This document shows positions 33,159 through 43,008 of a stretch of 64,000 bases of DNA, in pieces. Numbering within the stretch: the first letter of the stretch is position 1; each line of letters opens with the position of its first letter. Source of the DNA: Haloferula rosea. GTDB lineage: Bacteria; Verrucomicrobiota; Verrucomicrobiia; Verrucomicrobiales; Akkermansiaceae. Under the pieces are notes generated by a model that worked only from the letters and a program-made list of their open reading frames with translations, searched no databases and was not told the DNA's origin. Location of the stretch: the NCBI RefSeq assembly GCF_016595525.1, contig NZ_JAENII010000001.1:496001-560000 (forward strand), in the 5' to 3' direction. Position numbers and translations under genes: made by a program.

Positions 33159-36100
33159 TCAGGGTGCCTGATTCACGAGGCGAGCGAATCCGGTCGATCC
33201 GGTGAACAGCACCCGAGGAATCGTGACTTCCACGCGATCGACCCCTGGCTCGAAGCCGTCGGTCGTTGTGTTGATGGTGACACCACCCACACCCGCTTCA
33301 GCCTCGGTCCATCCGACGAGGTTGTCGCCGTATTCAACGTAGACGTCTTCACCTGCCGAGTCCTGAGTCTGGCGGAAGGTGAACACCATGTTGGTGGCGT
33401 CGACGGTAGCAGTCGGCAGGAGGTTGTTGGAGTCCGTGCCGTTCGGATCACCACCGATCACGAACTCGATGCCGTTGTCCACGCCATCTCCGTCGGAGTC
33501 GACGTCACGACCGGCACCTGCGATACCGTTGGTGGTTTCCCATGCCAGGTATTCGTCGCCGCCCGTGTATTCGAGCACCAGGTCATTGCCGCTCACGACA
33601 AGCTCCCATGTTCCGGATCCCGAGGTGAAGGCAGTGTCATCGACCACCACAATCAGTGGATCGAAGTTGGTGATGCCATTCGTTGTCGAGATCAGCGTGA
33701 AGCTTGCATTGCCCTCGCTGAAGTTCGCCAAGGTGTCCTCGGTAATGACTACGGAGAAGCGGTTGAGGCTGGTCGACTGGAAGTCGACGGAATCCGCAAC
33801 GATGGTGTCATAGCCGACTCCAGCAGCTCCGGTCCAATCCGAGATCTCCCACGCGTAGTTGGAGGCTGGAACAAACGTGAGTGCGCCGGTGGCGGTCAGT
33901 GTGCCGGCCGAAGCGCCAGGCGAGACGGTGCCCGCGATGAACGAGCTGCCATCCAGTGTTCCGTTGCCCGAGAGCGTCTGGGTTGCGGAGATGGCGTAGC
34001 CGCTGACGGCAGTGACATCGAAGGTTGCTCCGGAGGCCACGTCGATGACGGGCGAATCCGAGTGCGACCCGGTCGGAGCCAGAGCGAAGGTCCCTTCCGT
34101 GATGAGCAGGTTGCCCGAATGGGTGTTCGTCGCCGATGAGAGGAGACGTCCGGGACCATTCTTGATCAGCTGATTGTCACCCGTGATGGCTCCGGTCATG
34201 AGGAAGTCGGTATCAGGATCATTCACGGTGATCACTGAATTGCCCTCTCCGGTGAAGTAGCGACAGGAAATCTCCGAAGATGTCGCTGCGTCTTCAACGA
34301 TGATGTCGGTTCCACCAAAGCCGCGTGCCTGAATCTGGCTATCGCTTCCCGGGAAGTTCTCGATCGTGCCTCCGTTCATCGTGATGTCCCGGACGTAGGT
34401 TCCGCTGCGGACCTGGAAGGTTCCGCCGTTGAGAGTCATGTCGACGTTCGGATCATACCTGCCTCCATACGAGTGGGAGTTCCAGTTGACCACGGTCGCA
34501 CCGGCTTCAACGGTCATCATACCAGTGCCCTGCGACGGGTTCTGATACCAACCGCCACCTGTCAGCAAGACGGTTCCGGAGTTCACCGTGAGGCCACCCG
34601 TGTTCGAGTTGCGGCCTGCCAGGGTGAGGGTGCCGGTTCCGTTGTATTCCATCCCGCCTGAGCCGCTGATGGTACCTCCGCCGATGGTGGAGACGGTGTA
34701 GTCGTTGCTTCCCACCATCTGCAGCAACCCATCGTTGACGATGATGTTGTTGTTCACCGCGCCGTCAGGGAGGTTGAGGATCAGCGTGTCGTCGTTGGTG
34801 ATGGTGCTGCTCGTGGAGATCGAACCGCTGGTGCCATCACCAATTTGGAGGGTGCCGGAGCTGACAACGGTCTCACCCGTGTAGGTGTTGTCGTTGGTCA
34901 GGATGGTGGTTCCACCTCCGGCGATGGTCAGATTCGCTGATCCACCGATGCCATCGCCCGAGAGGGTGAAGGTGTCCGTGTTGTTGTTGAACAGGACGTC
35001 GGCGGGAGTGATTGGACCGACCAAAGTCAGGTTGGTGTTCCCCGAGCCATCAACGAAGCCGACTTGGTCGAAATCGTAGTAGTTTGAGGCGTTCAGATCG
35101 CTGTCCGTTTCCCAGTTGCCTGTGGAATTGACGTCCCAGACACCGTCCACGCTGCCAGTCCACGTGATGGAATCCACCGAGTCCACCGAGACGTAGATGG
35201 TGGTGTCGAGTGGGTCCGCCACGGTCCCATCCACGAGGCTTACAGCGTAGTGTGGGTTGGGCAGGGGATCGAGCGAGAGCGCTCCGAAGCCGGCGCCCTG
35301 AATGGTTCCGGTGTATTGGATGATCGGGAAGGTGTCTCCAATGAACAGCTGCCCGGTTGGGATCGCGGTCACTGTGTTGCCGCCGACGGTCAAACCGTCA
35401 GCCGCGTTGACCGTCAGTGTTTCGGGTGCCGCGAAGCTCAAGCGGAAGACCGATTCGGAACCGGCCTGGAGGTCGAGGGTTTCGACGGTTCCTGTTCCTG
35501 TCGTTTGTGGAGTGCCAACCCCGATGGCACCACCCGAAGCGATGGTCACTGGCGAGGCACCTGTACCGGTGGCACCGTTCACATAGAGCGTGCCGCCGTT
35601 GACGGCGGTGTTTCCGGCGTAGGTGCCGGTTCCCGAGAGCACCAGGTTTCCGCTGTCGACGGAGAGTCCACCGGCTCCGGAAAGCGCACCACTCAGTGTG
35701 ATCGTATGAGCACCTGCTTGGAAGCTGGTGTCTCCGTTGGTGCCGGTAAACTGGATGGGAAGGCTCGTGGACCAGTCGCTGGACCAGTCATAGCCCGGCT
35801 CGGCGGAGGAAGAGGTCGTGCCGACGACCCCGCCACCGAACTCGATCGCGTAGTTGGCTCCACCGTTGCGGATGCCCCATTGGCCGACGTTCAGGGTTCC
35901 CCCCGTGAGGGAGAGCACGTGTGAACCCGCAGCTCCGGTGCTGCCACGACCGTCGAGCACGAGCGAGGTGGCGTTCAGTGTTCCGCCGCTGATGGCGAGG
36001 CTTCCTTCACCATCGATTCCGAGGAACACGTTGGCTTGGCCTTCGTTGGTCGGGCTGGTCACGGTGTCCGGCAAGCTGAGGCTGCCGCCCGAGATGTTGA

Positions 36101-38612
36101 TGCTCGAGGTCGATCCACCCCAGTGGCCGATGCGGACATCGTTCTCAACACGCACATCGCCAGCGGTGAGGTTGGAGGTGTGTGGCTGACTGCCATTCTG
36201 ACCCAGCTCCCAGTCTTCCAGCAGCATGAGGCCGCCGGCTCCGTTGCCGAGATTGATATTGGTGGTGCCGGTGCCGAGGTCGAGTCCACCATTGCTTCCA
36301 CCGTTGGTGGATCCGTCGGCGATCACGGAGCTTGAATTGAAGTTTACGGTCGAGGCTCCTTGGACCCGGATCGGGCCGCCAGTGGCGGTCAGGTCGCCAT
36401 TGAAGGTTACCGTGCCGGAGGCGGCGAGGACACTGCCGTCAAGGGTGGTATCACCGTTCACGACGAGAGAGCCACCATCCGAATGGGTGAGGCGTCCGGT
36501 TCCCACGATGTCGGACTCCACGGTCGTCGTGAACCCGGTCCAAGTGTGGAAGCCGGAATCACCGCCGTTGAGGGTAATCCCGCGGTTTGCCGAGATGGTG
36601 AGGTCGCCGCCGGCGCCTGCCGTTCCGCCTTGGATGCGTCCACCTCCTTGAAGGATGATGGAATCGGCCGTGGGCGATGCGGGTGTGTCACCAATGGAGG
36701 TCTCGTCGGCAAGGCGAAGTCGCCCTGAGGAGACCGTGGTCTGACCGGTGTAGCCGCTGTTGGATGTCGACTCGATGACGAGGAATCCAGTGCCGGTCTT
36801 CTCAAGATTGAAGGCTCCGGAAAGCGCGCCCGAGAGCGTTCCGACCGCGCCAGCCCAAGTGGTGAGACGGCTGTCACTTTGGAGGGTGACATCGCCGGCG
36901 ACGCTTGCCCCGGTCTCAAATCGGATGGCTCCGAGTTGTCCTGCGCCTTCGGTCGTTCCATTCCCATTGATCAGGACGTTGTTGGCAAGGGCTCCGCCCG
37001 TGACCCAGAGTTGTCCGCCAGAGAGTACGGTGATGTCGCCTGAGCCCAGGCGGTCGCCACCTGAGGAGTTGGCAGCGACACGAGCACCGTCGATGGTCAC
37101 GGCACCGGTGAATCCCGAGAGGTCACCGCCAGCCGTGATGGATGGATCCGAAGATCCAGCACCGAGGAAGCTCAGGTCGCCGGCGCCCGTGAAGGAAATC
37201 GTTGAAGTGAAGCCTCCACCTGCGTTGGACAGGACCACGTCACCACCTGCGATGTCCACCGTGCCGTTCATGCCCGGGCTGCCTCCGAGGAGCGTGAGTG
37301 TTCCCGTGCCGGTTTTTACGACATTGCCATCGCCGGAGAAATTCCCTGCGTAAGTGCTGTCCAGATTGGAAGTCCCAATGGTGAGCGTGGCTGCGGAGTC
37401 AATGTTGGTTTCTCCTCCACCAGCGATCTGATTCCAGTCCTGATCGGCCAGTAGAAGCGTGATGCCTCCGACGTTGACCGTGCCGGTGATGGTATTGGTC
37501 GCGTTGCCCAGAGTCACCGTGCCTGAGGTTGTGAGGTCGCCGGCAGTGATCTGCGAATTGACAGTCAGGCCGAAGTCGTCGCTCCGAAGCAGCCCGAGGC
37601 CACCGCTGAGGTCGAGGATGCCGCTATCCAAGGTGATTTCACCTTGTTGGACCCATACGGCGTCGGCCACTTGGGTTCCATTGAGGGTGATGGTGTGAAT
37701 GTTCACGCCATCCGTTCCTGCGGAGAAGACGGCGGCGTCACCGGGATTCCACGCCACGGTGGCAAGCTCACCGTTGGCATCGGACGTCCAGAAGGAATCG
37801 GTTCCCCAAGTGCCATCAAGGGTTCCGTCAGCGGTGTCGCCCGAACCCGTGGTGAGGCCATTGGCATCCCAGTAGGCCAGAGTGCCTGCATAGGCGTTGA
37901 CGATCTGAAGACCTGCAATCGGGTTGCGGCCAACCGTTCCACGGTCACCCGCGATGGTGAGGACGGGAGCACTGGCGATCTTCAGGAAGTTGCTTCCTTC
38001 CACCAGGGCATCCGCATCCGTCCAGTTCTGACCGGAGAAGCTGGTGTTGTAACCGACGGCCAATGCGGTCTGCGAGCCGTCCCACGTGTAGAAAGACCCG
38101 TCGATGCTGACGGGGTTGTAGGCGGCAGGATCGCCTTGGTCCGATGAACGGATGGCATACACATCCGAGAGGAGGAACTGACTGTTGTTGAGGGTGACCG
38201 ACCAGCCGGCTCCGCCGTCGTCGAGATAACCCTTCAGGAGGTTGGCATTCTCCGAGGTGCCGGTAGCAGCGCCTGCTCCCGAGAAGTAGGTGTTGTTGGA
38301 ACTCCAATCGATCGAGAGTCCGGGCACCACGGCACCGGTCTCGTCGACAATGGTTCCTGCGGCCAGAGTGCCGGTTGCGCCACTGGCGTTGTTCCAGAAC
38401 TCTCCGGAAATCGGGATCGCGCCTGCCGGGTTGGCGGCGGCGGCGGTATCAACCGCCCGCTGGTCGGAAGCCAAGTTCACGCTGATGGTTTGAGCGTTCA
38501 GGCTGCCAATCGTTGCGACGGCGGCAATGCAGGCCGCCGGGCAGTAGGTGAACCCCGTTTGGAGGGCAGAGCGTAGGAGGGTATCTCTTAGGTTGTTTTT
38601 TGGAGCAGTCAT
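33159..38612 (-). CDS. giant autotransporter-associated beta-strand repeat protein
   Basis: An exported protein of about 1,817 residues. The ATG at 38612 precedes a signal peptide-like stretch (LLRSALQTGFTYCPAACIAAVATIGSLNAQ) and the open frame before it has no support. The body is low in charge, rich in Gly, Thr, Asn and Ser and built of parallel-beta-helix repeats of the passenger-associated type, such as NTYTGETVVSSGTLQIG and NSGYTGQTTVSSGRLRL. A C-terminal module follows: DVDSDGDGVDNGIEF, then LVGWTEAEAG and the ending STGFARLVNQAP. No beta-barrel translocator is visible, so it is not a classical type V autotransporter by itself. It probably serves in adhesion or surface structure. Signal peptide, a block at about 36440-36780 and the C-terminus are shared with the gene at 43009. 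Confidence 0.88.
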   Translation of the reverse strand: MTAPKNNLRDTLLRSALQTGFTYCPAACIAAVATIGSLNAQTISVNLASDQRAVDTAAAANPAGAIPISGEFWNNASGATGTLAAGTIVDETGAVVPGLSIDWSSNNTYFSGAGAATGTSENANLLKGYLDDGGAGWSVTLNNSQFLLSDVYAIRSSDQGDPAAYNPVSIDGSFYTWDGSQTALAVGYNTSFSGQNWTDADALVEGSNFLKIASAPVLTIAGDRGTVGRNPIAGLQIVNAYAGTLAYWDANGLTTGSGDTADGTLDGTWGTDSFWTSDANGELATVAWNPGDAAVFSAGTDGVNIHTITLNGTQVADAVWVQQGEITLDSGILDLSGGLGLLRSDDFGLTVNSQITAGDLTTSGTVTLGNATNTITGTVNVGGITLLLADQDWNQIAGGGETNIDSAATLTIGTSNLDSTYAGNFSGDGNVVKTGTGTLTLLGGSPGMNGTVDIAGGDVVLSNAGGGFTSTISFTGAGDLSFLGAGSSDPSITAGGDLSGFTGAVTIDGARVAANSSGGDRLGSGDITVLSGGQLWVTGGALANNVLINGNGTTEGAGQLGAIRFETGASVAGDVTLQSDSRLTTWAGAVGTLSGALSGAFNLEKTGTGFLVIESTSNSGYTGQTTVSSGRLRLADETSIGDTPASPTADSIILQGGGRIQGGTAGAGGDLTISANRGITLNGGDSGFHTWTGFTTTVESDIVGTGRLTHSDGGSLVVNGDTTLDGSVLAASGTVTFNGDLTATGGPIRVQGASTVNFNSSSVIADGSTNGGSNGGLDLGTGTTNINLGNGAGGLMLLEDWELGQNGSQPHTSNLTAGDVRVENDVRIGHWGGSTSSINISGGSLSLPDTVTSPTNEGQANVFLGIDGEGSLAISGGTLNATSLVLDGRGSTGAAGSHVLSLTGGTLNVGQWGIRNGGANYAIEFGGGVVGTTSSSAEPGYDWSSDWSTSLPIQFTGTNGDTSFQAGAHTITLSGALSGAGGLSVDSGNLVLSGTGTYAGNTAVNGGTLYVNGATGTGASPVTIASGGAIGVGTPQTTGTGTVETLDLQAGSESVFRLSFAAPETLTVNAADGLTVGGNTVTAIPTGQLFIGDTFPIIQYTGTIQGAGFGALSLDPLPNPHYAVSLVDGTVADPLDTTIYVSVDSVDSITWTGSVDGVWDVNSTGNWETDSDLNASNYYDFDQVGFVDGSGNTNLTLVGPITPADVLFNNNTDTFTLSGDGIGGSANLTIAGGGTTILTNDNTYTGETVVSSGTLQIGDGTSGSISTSSTITNDDTLILNLPDGAVNNNIIVNDGLLQMVGSNDYTVSTIGGGTISGSGGMEYNGTGTLTLAGRNSNTGGLTVNSGTVLLTGGGWYQNPSQGTGMMTVEAGATVVNWNSHSYGGRYDPNVDMTLNGGTFQVRSGTYVRDITMNGGTIENFPGSDSQIQARGFGGTDIIVEDAATSSEISCRYFTGEGNSVITVNDPDTDFLMTGAITGDNQLIKNGPGRLLSSATNTHSGNLLITEGTFALAPTGSHSDSPVIDVASGATFDVTAVSGYAISATQTLSGNGTLDGSSFIAGTVSPGASAGTLTATGALTFVPASNYAWEISDWTGAAGVGYDTIVADSVDFQSTSLNRFSVVITEDTLANFSEGNASFTLISTTNGITNFDPLIVVVDDTAFTSGSGTWELVVSGNDLVLEYTGGDEYLAWETTNGIAGAGRDVDSDGDGVDNGIEFVIGGDPNGTDSNNLLPTATVDATNMVFTFRQTQDSAGEDVYVEYGDNLVGWTEAEAGVGGVTINTTTDGFEPGVDRVEVTIPRVLFTGSTGFARLVNQAP

Positions 38613-39205
38613 AATGGAATCGTTATCATCCAGACGCATTCCCTCTGCGGGTGACAAGAAGATTCCTTTATCGTTAGAAAAATGAGCTAAGAGACCATTT
38701 GAATGAGAGGTGTAGAGACACTTGGGCCAATGGTGGGCCGGTTCTGCTGCCAGAGAAGCGTGATCTTATTGCATTAAGAGCTTATAATGAGTGTCTTACG
38801 CAAAGAAGCGTAGCCAAAGATGTTCTTGAGTAGATGGGTTTCCATCCCATCCGCTCATCCTAGTTGGTTTGCGGAAAATAAAGTAAAGACTCAAAAAAAC
38901 ATACATTTAGAGCCTCTTTGAGCTCTTTTGAACATCGAATTCAGACGATTTTGTCACTTTCTCATGAGTTTAGCTGGAACGATGTCCATTCTTGGCCGGT
39001 AGAGAGGTCACCAGTCGCCTTGAAAAGGATGGGTTCGTTGAGATCGGTGGCTTGTGCCCAATTATTTCGGATCTCTTGAGCTTAGGCAGATTTTAGTCGC
39101 TCCAGGTTCGCGATGAGTTTCATGGGGTGGACCCGCTGAAACGAAAGCGACCCGGTCCAACAGGAACGGGTCGCTTCGGATGTTAGAGGGCTGAAGGGGG
39201 AACGC
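38613..39205. other. AT-rich intergenic region upstream of the giant gene
   Basis: About 590 bases, clearly lower in GC than the surrounding genes, between the giant gene start and the FG-GAP gene end. No open frame of credible length or composition was found on either strand. It should contain the giant gene's promoter (minus strand) and a long leader. Stretches such as AAATGAGCTAAG and ATTGCATTAAGAGCTTATAATGAG are promoter-like in composition but no -35/-10 pair at a proper distance was clear. The right end holds the terminator of the FG-GAP gene. Confidence 0.5.
39145..39176 (-). terminator. putative terminator of FG-GAP gene
   Basis: A 10-base stem, AAGCGACCCG / CGGGTCGCTT, with a 12-base loop begins 30 bases after the FG-GAP gene stop. 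On the minus strand the run is TTTCGTTTCAG, a short U-tract, so activity is likely but less certain than for the other terminators. Confidence 0.7.
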
Positions 39206-40762
39206 CTACTTTTTGGAGCCACGCGCCAGCGCCTTGATCCCAGCTTTCCTGATGGCCCTCGCTTCCGCAGCCGAAATCAGGTCAGCGCCTTCAAGGTCCT
39301 TGATGAGGTCGACGAAGCGTGTGACGAAGCGACCCTGGTTGCCCAGCTCTTCCGGAGTTGGAAGGGAGTCGAAGCGATCCGTGAGTGTGATACCATTCTC
39401 GTCGAGGCGGTTTTCAACTCCGGTATCGCTTCCAAACAGCTCGATGGTGGGCGTGGTGTTGGAGTTCGGATTCGCATCTTCGGAATCCGGAACTCCGTCA
39501 CCATCGGAATCAACGACGAGATCAACCTTCCAGAACTGAGCGCTTCCGTAGCCGCCGGTTTGTGTGTCAGCGAGTCTTGGTTCCCCAACCACGAAGCCCA
39601 GTCCGGGGAGGATGGACAGTGATTTGCCCAGATAGGTGAAAGGTGAGTCTGACTGAACATCCAGTAGAAGACTGCCGTCCTCTCCGGAAATCATACGGAA
39701 GCCGCCGAAGAATCCGGCTGGGCCGACCTTGAAGCCAGGGGAACCGATGAGCCAATCCGTGAAGCCGTCCCCATCATCGTCGATTCCGCCCCCGACGACG
39801 ATCGGCTGGGCGAAGGGGTGATTGGGAATACTCAGGTCATGGACGATGGATAGGTCAGTTCCCGAGACGACGAAGCAGGTGCCTCCCGATGAGGAGCCGA
39901 CCATCAGGTCGGGCAGGCCGTCGTTATTAGAATCGTCGACGGCTGCGAGTGTGGCCCCCAAACCGTTGTTCAAGCTGTTGCCCGACAGGTTTGCGATCCG
40001 GGTTTGGTCGCTGCTGCCGAAGAGAGCTACCTGACCCACGGGAGCTCCGTCCGGTCTGGAGCCGGGAGCGCCGACGGCAAGATCAGGCTTCGAGTCACCA
40101 TCGATGTCTCCAAGGGGCGCGATCGCCACGCCGAAGGATGCGGTGGGTTCGGTCGATGAGACGGACCACAGTTGGAAGCCGGTTGCCCCGGAAATCACTT
40201 CGACCCGGCCTTGTCCTGGGGCCCCAACGAAGAGGTCGTCGATCCCATCTCCATCCTGATCGCCTGCTGGCGCAAGAGCGCTGCCGAACTGGGAAAAGCC
40301 ACTCCCGGTGACTTGGAGAATCAAAGAGCCATCTGCACCCGAGTAGATCCAAACGGATCCCGAGTAGAACTGACCATAGGGAGCTCCCACGGCGAGGTCC
40401 GTGATGCCGTCTCCGTCTGCATCGAGTGAAGCCAGAGAGGCTCCGAAGAATTGGGATTGGCTGGCCTCTCCGCCGAATTCATCAAGGATCTGCCCGTCGG
40501 CACCACTGATGATGTAAGCGGCTCCCGAGCTGAAGAATCCGTCGGCGGTCAATTGGGGATCGGAGACGGCGAAATCATCCGTGCCGTCGTCATTCCAATC
40601 TCCGACGGCGGCGAAGGCCGAGCCTAGAGCGAAGTTGTCGTTGGCGGCAGCGAGAGTGAAATCAAGTTCTGCAGCGTGTAGGGCAATGAGGCAGGGAGAG
40701 CCGGCGATCAGCCCGAAGGCTTGCCGGGTACTCCGCCAGTTGGGGTGGTATGGCGGTTTCAT
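39206..40762 (-). CDS. secreted FG-GAP/integrin-alpha-like repeat protein
   Basis: A 518-residue exported protein, signal peptide about 1-30. It consists of about seven FG-GAP beta-propeller repeats, each with a calcium-binding Dx(D/N)xDG loop and a D-x-x-V-G-x-P end: DWNDDGTDDFAVS, DADGDGITDLAVGAP, DQDGDGIDDLFVGAP, DIDGDSKPDLAVGAP, DSNNDGLPDLMVG, DDDGDGFTDWLIGSP. The C-terminus carries a thrombospondin type-3-like stretch (DSDGDGVPDSEDANPNS) and a basic helical tail (ARAIRKAGIKALARGSKK) that may anchor the protein. The role is likely ligand or surface binding. Confidence 0.88.
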   Translation of the reverse strand: MKPPYHPNWRSTRQAFGLIAGSPCLIALHAAELDFTLAAANDNFALGSAFAAVGDWNDDGTDDFAVSDPQLTADGFFSSGAAYIISGADGQILDEFGGEASQSQFFGASLASLDADGDGITDLAVGAPYGQFYSGSVWIYSGADGSLILQVTGSGFSQFGSALAPAGDQDGDGIDDLFVGAPGQGRVEVISGATGFQLWSVSSTEPTASFGVAIAPLGDIDGDSKPDLAVGAPGSRPDGAPVGQVALFGSSDQTRIANLSGNSLNNGLGATLAAVDDSNNDGLPDLMVGSSSGGTCFVVSGTDLSIVHDLSIPNHPFAQPIVVGGGIDDDGDGFTDWLIGSPGFKVGPAGFFGGFRMISGEDGSLLLDVQSDSPFTYLGKSLSILPGLGFVVGEPRLADTQTGGYGSAQFWKVDLVVDSDGDGVPDSEDANPNSNTTPTIELFGSDTGVENRLDENGITLTDRFDSLPTPEELGNQGRFVTRFVDLIKDLEGADLISAAEARAIRKAGIKALARGSKK

Positions 40763-40863
40763 GGTGGTAAGGGTGAAATACCATGGTCGCCATGAAAGCT
40801 AACTGATGTCAATAATCAGTCTAACCGTTAAGTTATGTTAAGTAATCGCCTGAGAGCCACCAG

Positions 40864-41160
40864 TCAATCCAGTAGAGCAACGGCGATTTCGAGCCACTCT
40901 TGATGGAGATCCGCATCTTGGGCTGGGGCAGGCTTGGACGCTCGGGCATACCAGTAGCAGGCATTGCCGTAGTCACCTTCCTTACGATGCAGCCAGGCAT
41001 GGATCCAGGCGCCGGCCGGGTCCGGCAGGTTTTGGCACTGATCGTGGGCGTCGTGCCAGCGTCCGGCGCGAGCCAGCCACAAGCATCGGCCAGTGGCATC
41101 GAGTTCTGTGGGCGGTTGGGCGTCGGATGTCGCGGACTCGGCAAGCTGTTGGGCAGTCAT
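40864..41160 (-). CDS. small conserved-looking hypothetical protein
   Basis: A 98-residue soluble protein. The ATG at 41160 gives MTAQQLAESATSDAQ; an alternative ATG at 41214 would add 18 residues and make the start overlap the divergent gene's start by two bases. The core GRCLWLARAGRWHDAHDQCQ, WIHAWLHRKEGDYGNACYWY and the C-terminal EWLEIAVALLD recall a short helical family (AWLHRKEGD-x-NAxYWY) I have seen in many bacteria, without known function. No partner is visible. Confidence 0.65.
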   Translation of the reverse strand: MTAQQLAESATSDAQPPTELDATGRCLWLARAGRWHDAHDQCQNLPDPAGAWIHAWLHRKEGDYGNACYWYARASKPAPAQDADLHQEWLEIAVALLD

Positions 41161-41212
41161 GATGGATAAATCTCTGGCAAATTCGGTGGGTGGAGCTTTC
41201 TTAGGGGCTGTC

Positions 41213-42019
41213 ATGAGAACGATTCTTCCCCTGCTTCTGATCGCGTCCGCGCCAATGATGGCCGATACCCTTCCTCAACTCAACGAGAAGCCTTGGGTCG
41301 GCTGGTATGCGGGCTCCGAGAACCGCGGATTCCATTTTGGAGTCAAGATGGATGGCGTCGGTGAGTTGATGCCGGTCACCAACAAGGGAGTCATTGGCAG
41401 TCCCAGGGAGTGGATCTCGTTCACTCCGGTCATCGAGGAGATCCTGCCAAGTGGACGAGTGGTGACCAAGCAGGTGGCCGAGGACGGCTGGGAAGCACTC
41501 ACCGAGTCCACGGACGATGCCGAGAAGATCTCGTATCGCGGCACGGTGACGGGTGGCGCCAAGTTCGAGGTCCATTTCGAGATGGGTAAGGGTGAGATCC
41601 TGGGTGGAGGGAAGTTGCTGGAGAAGGGGGATCTCACCGAGAACCCGATCCGCTTTGCATTGCGGGTCAAGATTCCCAATGTCTACCACCACGACCGGGA
41701 TGAGGACAAACTGGAGAAGAAGGCCGAGGGCGACAAAATCCAGATCGTGCGGGCTGATAAAAAGAAGCTGAAGTTCGATGCCTGGGAGCCGGTATGGGCC
41801 GAGAAGGATGATGTCAGTGGTCCCGGAGTCCAGTCGGCGCGGATTGATCTCGAAGGTTATGATGGTGCCAAGGTGGAACTGGATGCAGGGGACAAAGGGC
41901 TTTTTGAGATGTGGAATGGCTCCCTTCGTCCGCTCTACAAGGGTATCACCTTCGGGTGGAAACCGGATCCAGCCAAGGATCCCGATGGCAAGGGACGCTT
42001 TGTGGTCTCGTTCAAGTGA
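41213..42019 (+). CDS. hypothetical secreted protein
   Basis: A 268-residue exported protein. The ATG at 41213 is followed by a signal peptide (LLLIASAPMMADT); the longer frame to 41093 runs antisense through the neighbouring gene and is rejected. The mature part is beta-rich, with many Lys/Asp/Glu residues and a DDAEKISYRGTVTGG-type alternation suggesting a sandwich fold. I do not recognise the family. Transcription is divergent from the small protein gene; the MYG1-like gene begins 42 bases downstream and may be in the same transcript. Confidence 0.7.
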   Translation: MRTILPLLLIASAPMMADTLPQLNEKPWVGWYAGSENRGFHFGVKMDGVGELMPVTNKGVIGSPREWISFTPVIEEILPSGRVVTKQVAEDGWEALTESTDDAEKISYRGTVTGGAKFEVHFEMGKGEILGGGKLLEKGDLTENPIRFALRVKIPNVYHHDRDEDKLEKKAEGDKIQIVRADKKKLKFDAWEPVWAEKDDVSGPGVQSARIDLEGYDGAKVELDAGDKGLFEMWNGSLRPLYKGITFGWKPDPAKDPDGKGRFVVSFK

Positions 42020-42061
42020 CCGGGGTTGCGTCCTCGTGGAGGCGCACTAGTCTCCGCCTCC

Positions 42062-42916
42062 ATGTCGATTCATCAGATCCTCACTCATCCGGGCGGCGCT
42101 CATAAGGACGAGTTCCTCGCGTGCTGTGTCCTTGCAGCCGTGCACGGCTGCACCATCGTCCGTCGGGAGCCGACTCAGGCGGATCTTGACGACCTGTCGA
42201 CCGCGGTCGTTGACGTTGGCGGGGAGCATGATCCGTCGAGGGCGAACTTCGATCACCATCAGTTCCCCCGGGATCATGAGCCCGTCTGTGCGCTGAGTCT
42301 GGTGCTGATGGATCTCGGCATCTACGAGGATGCTCGTAGTTTTTGCGATTGGTTGGAGACGGCCGAGCGATTCGATGTGACAGGTCCGAACTCGACCGCC
42401 AAATGGCTCGGGGTGGAGCGCGATGCCCTGGCTCGGTTGGTTTCACCGATCGACATCACCCTGCTGCGTCGGTTCGCGATGGTTTCCCAAGTGAAGGCAG
42501 GCGACCCGCTTTACGAAGTGATGCGGTGGGTGGGTGAAGACCTGTTGGAGTTCATCAAATCCCTGCGTCAACGTCTGGCCTTCGTGGCGGAGCACGCCGA
42601 GGTCTGGGAGGTGGATGGGCTGAAAGTGCTGTTCATGCCGCGGACCGATCCGATGCCGGAGGAGGCATCGGCCGGGCTGGGTCGCTACATCGAGTCCCTG
42701 GGGCTGGAAAAGGAAGTGGCAGGCATGGTCTATCCTGATCGACGCGGTGCGGGCTACGGCCTTTCACGTTTCAATGACGATGCCCGGTTTGACTTCACCC
42801 GGATTGAAGGGGAAGAGGATGTTCATTTCGCCCACGCGCGTGGTTTCGTGGCGAAGTCTTCGGCCGATCAGGTCGAACGGCTCAAGGAGTTGCTGAAAAT
42901 TGCCCGTGTGGTGTGA
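42062..42916 (+). CDS. MYG1/UPF0160-like metal-dependent hydrolase
   Basis: A 284-residue protein of the MYG1 family, from the ATG at 42062. The N-terminal motif THPGGAHKDEFLACCVLAA (the H-x-x-x-H-x-D-E pattern of this family) and VVDVGGEHDPSRANFDHHQ provide the DHH-type metal ligands. MYG1 family members are predicted phosphoesterases or nucleases; human MYG1 is reported as a 3'-5' RNA exonuclease. This copy lacks a visible signal or mitochondrial-type leader and should be cytoplasmic. It may be co-transcribed with the secreted protein before it. Confidence 0.85.
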   Translation: MSIHQILTHPGGAHKDEFLACCVLAAVHGCTIVRREPTQADLDDLSTAVVDVGGEHDPSRANFDHHQFPRDHEPVCALSLVLMDLGIYEDARSFCDWLETAERFDVTGPNSTAKWLGVERDALARLVSPIDITLLRRFAMVSQVKAGDPLYEVMRWVGEDLLEFIKSLRQRLAFVAEHAEVWEVDGLKVLFMPRTDPMPEEASAGLGRYIESLGLEKEVAGMVYPDRRGAGYGLSRFNDDARFDFTRIEGEEDVHFAHARGFVAKSSADQVERLKELLKIARVV

Positions 42917-42956
42917 GGATTCCGTGGGGGGCTCTTTGAATCTCCCGGCACAAAAA

Positions 42957-42985
42957 AGGGCCGCCCGGTCAAACCGGACGGCCCT
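42957..42985 (-). terminator. terminator of the second giant repeat-protein gene
   Basis: A 12-base stem, AGGGCCGCCCGG / CCGGACGGCCCT, with one mismatch and a 5-base loop, followed on the minus strand by TTTTTTGTG. It lies 24 bases after the giant gene's stop and also sits downstream of the MYG1-like gene. Confidence 0.9.
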
Positions 42986-43008
42986 GGGAATTAAGTATTA
43001 ACGATTCC

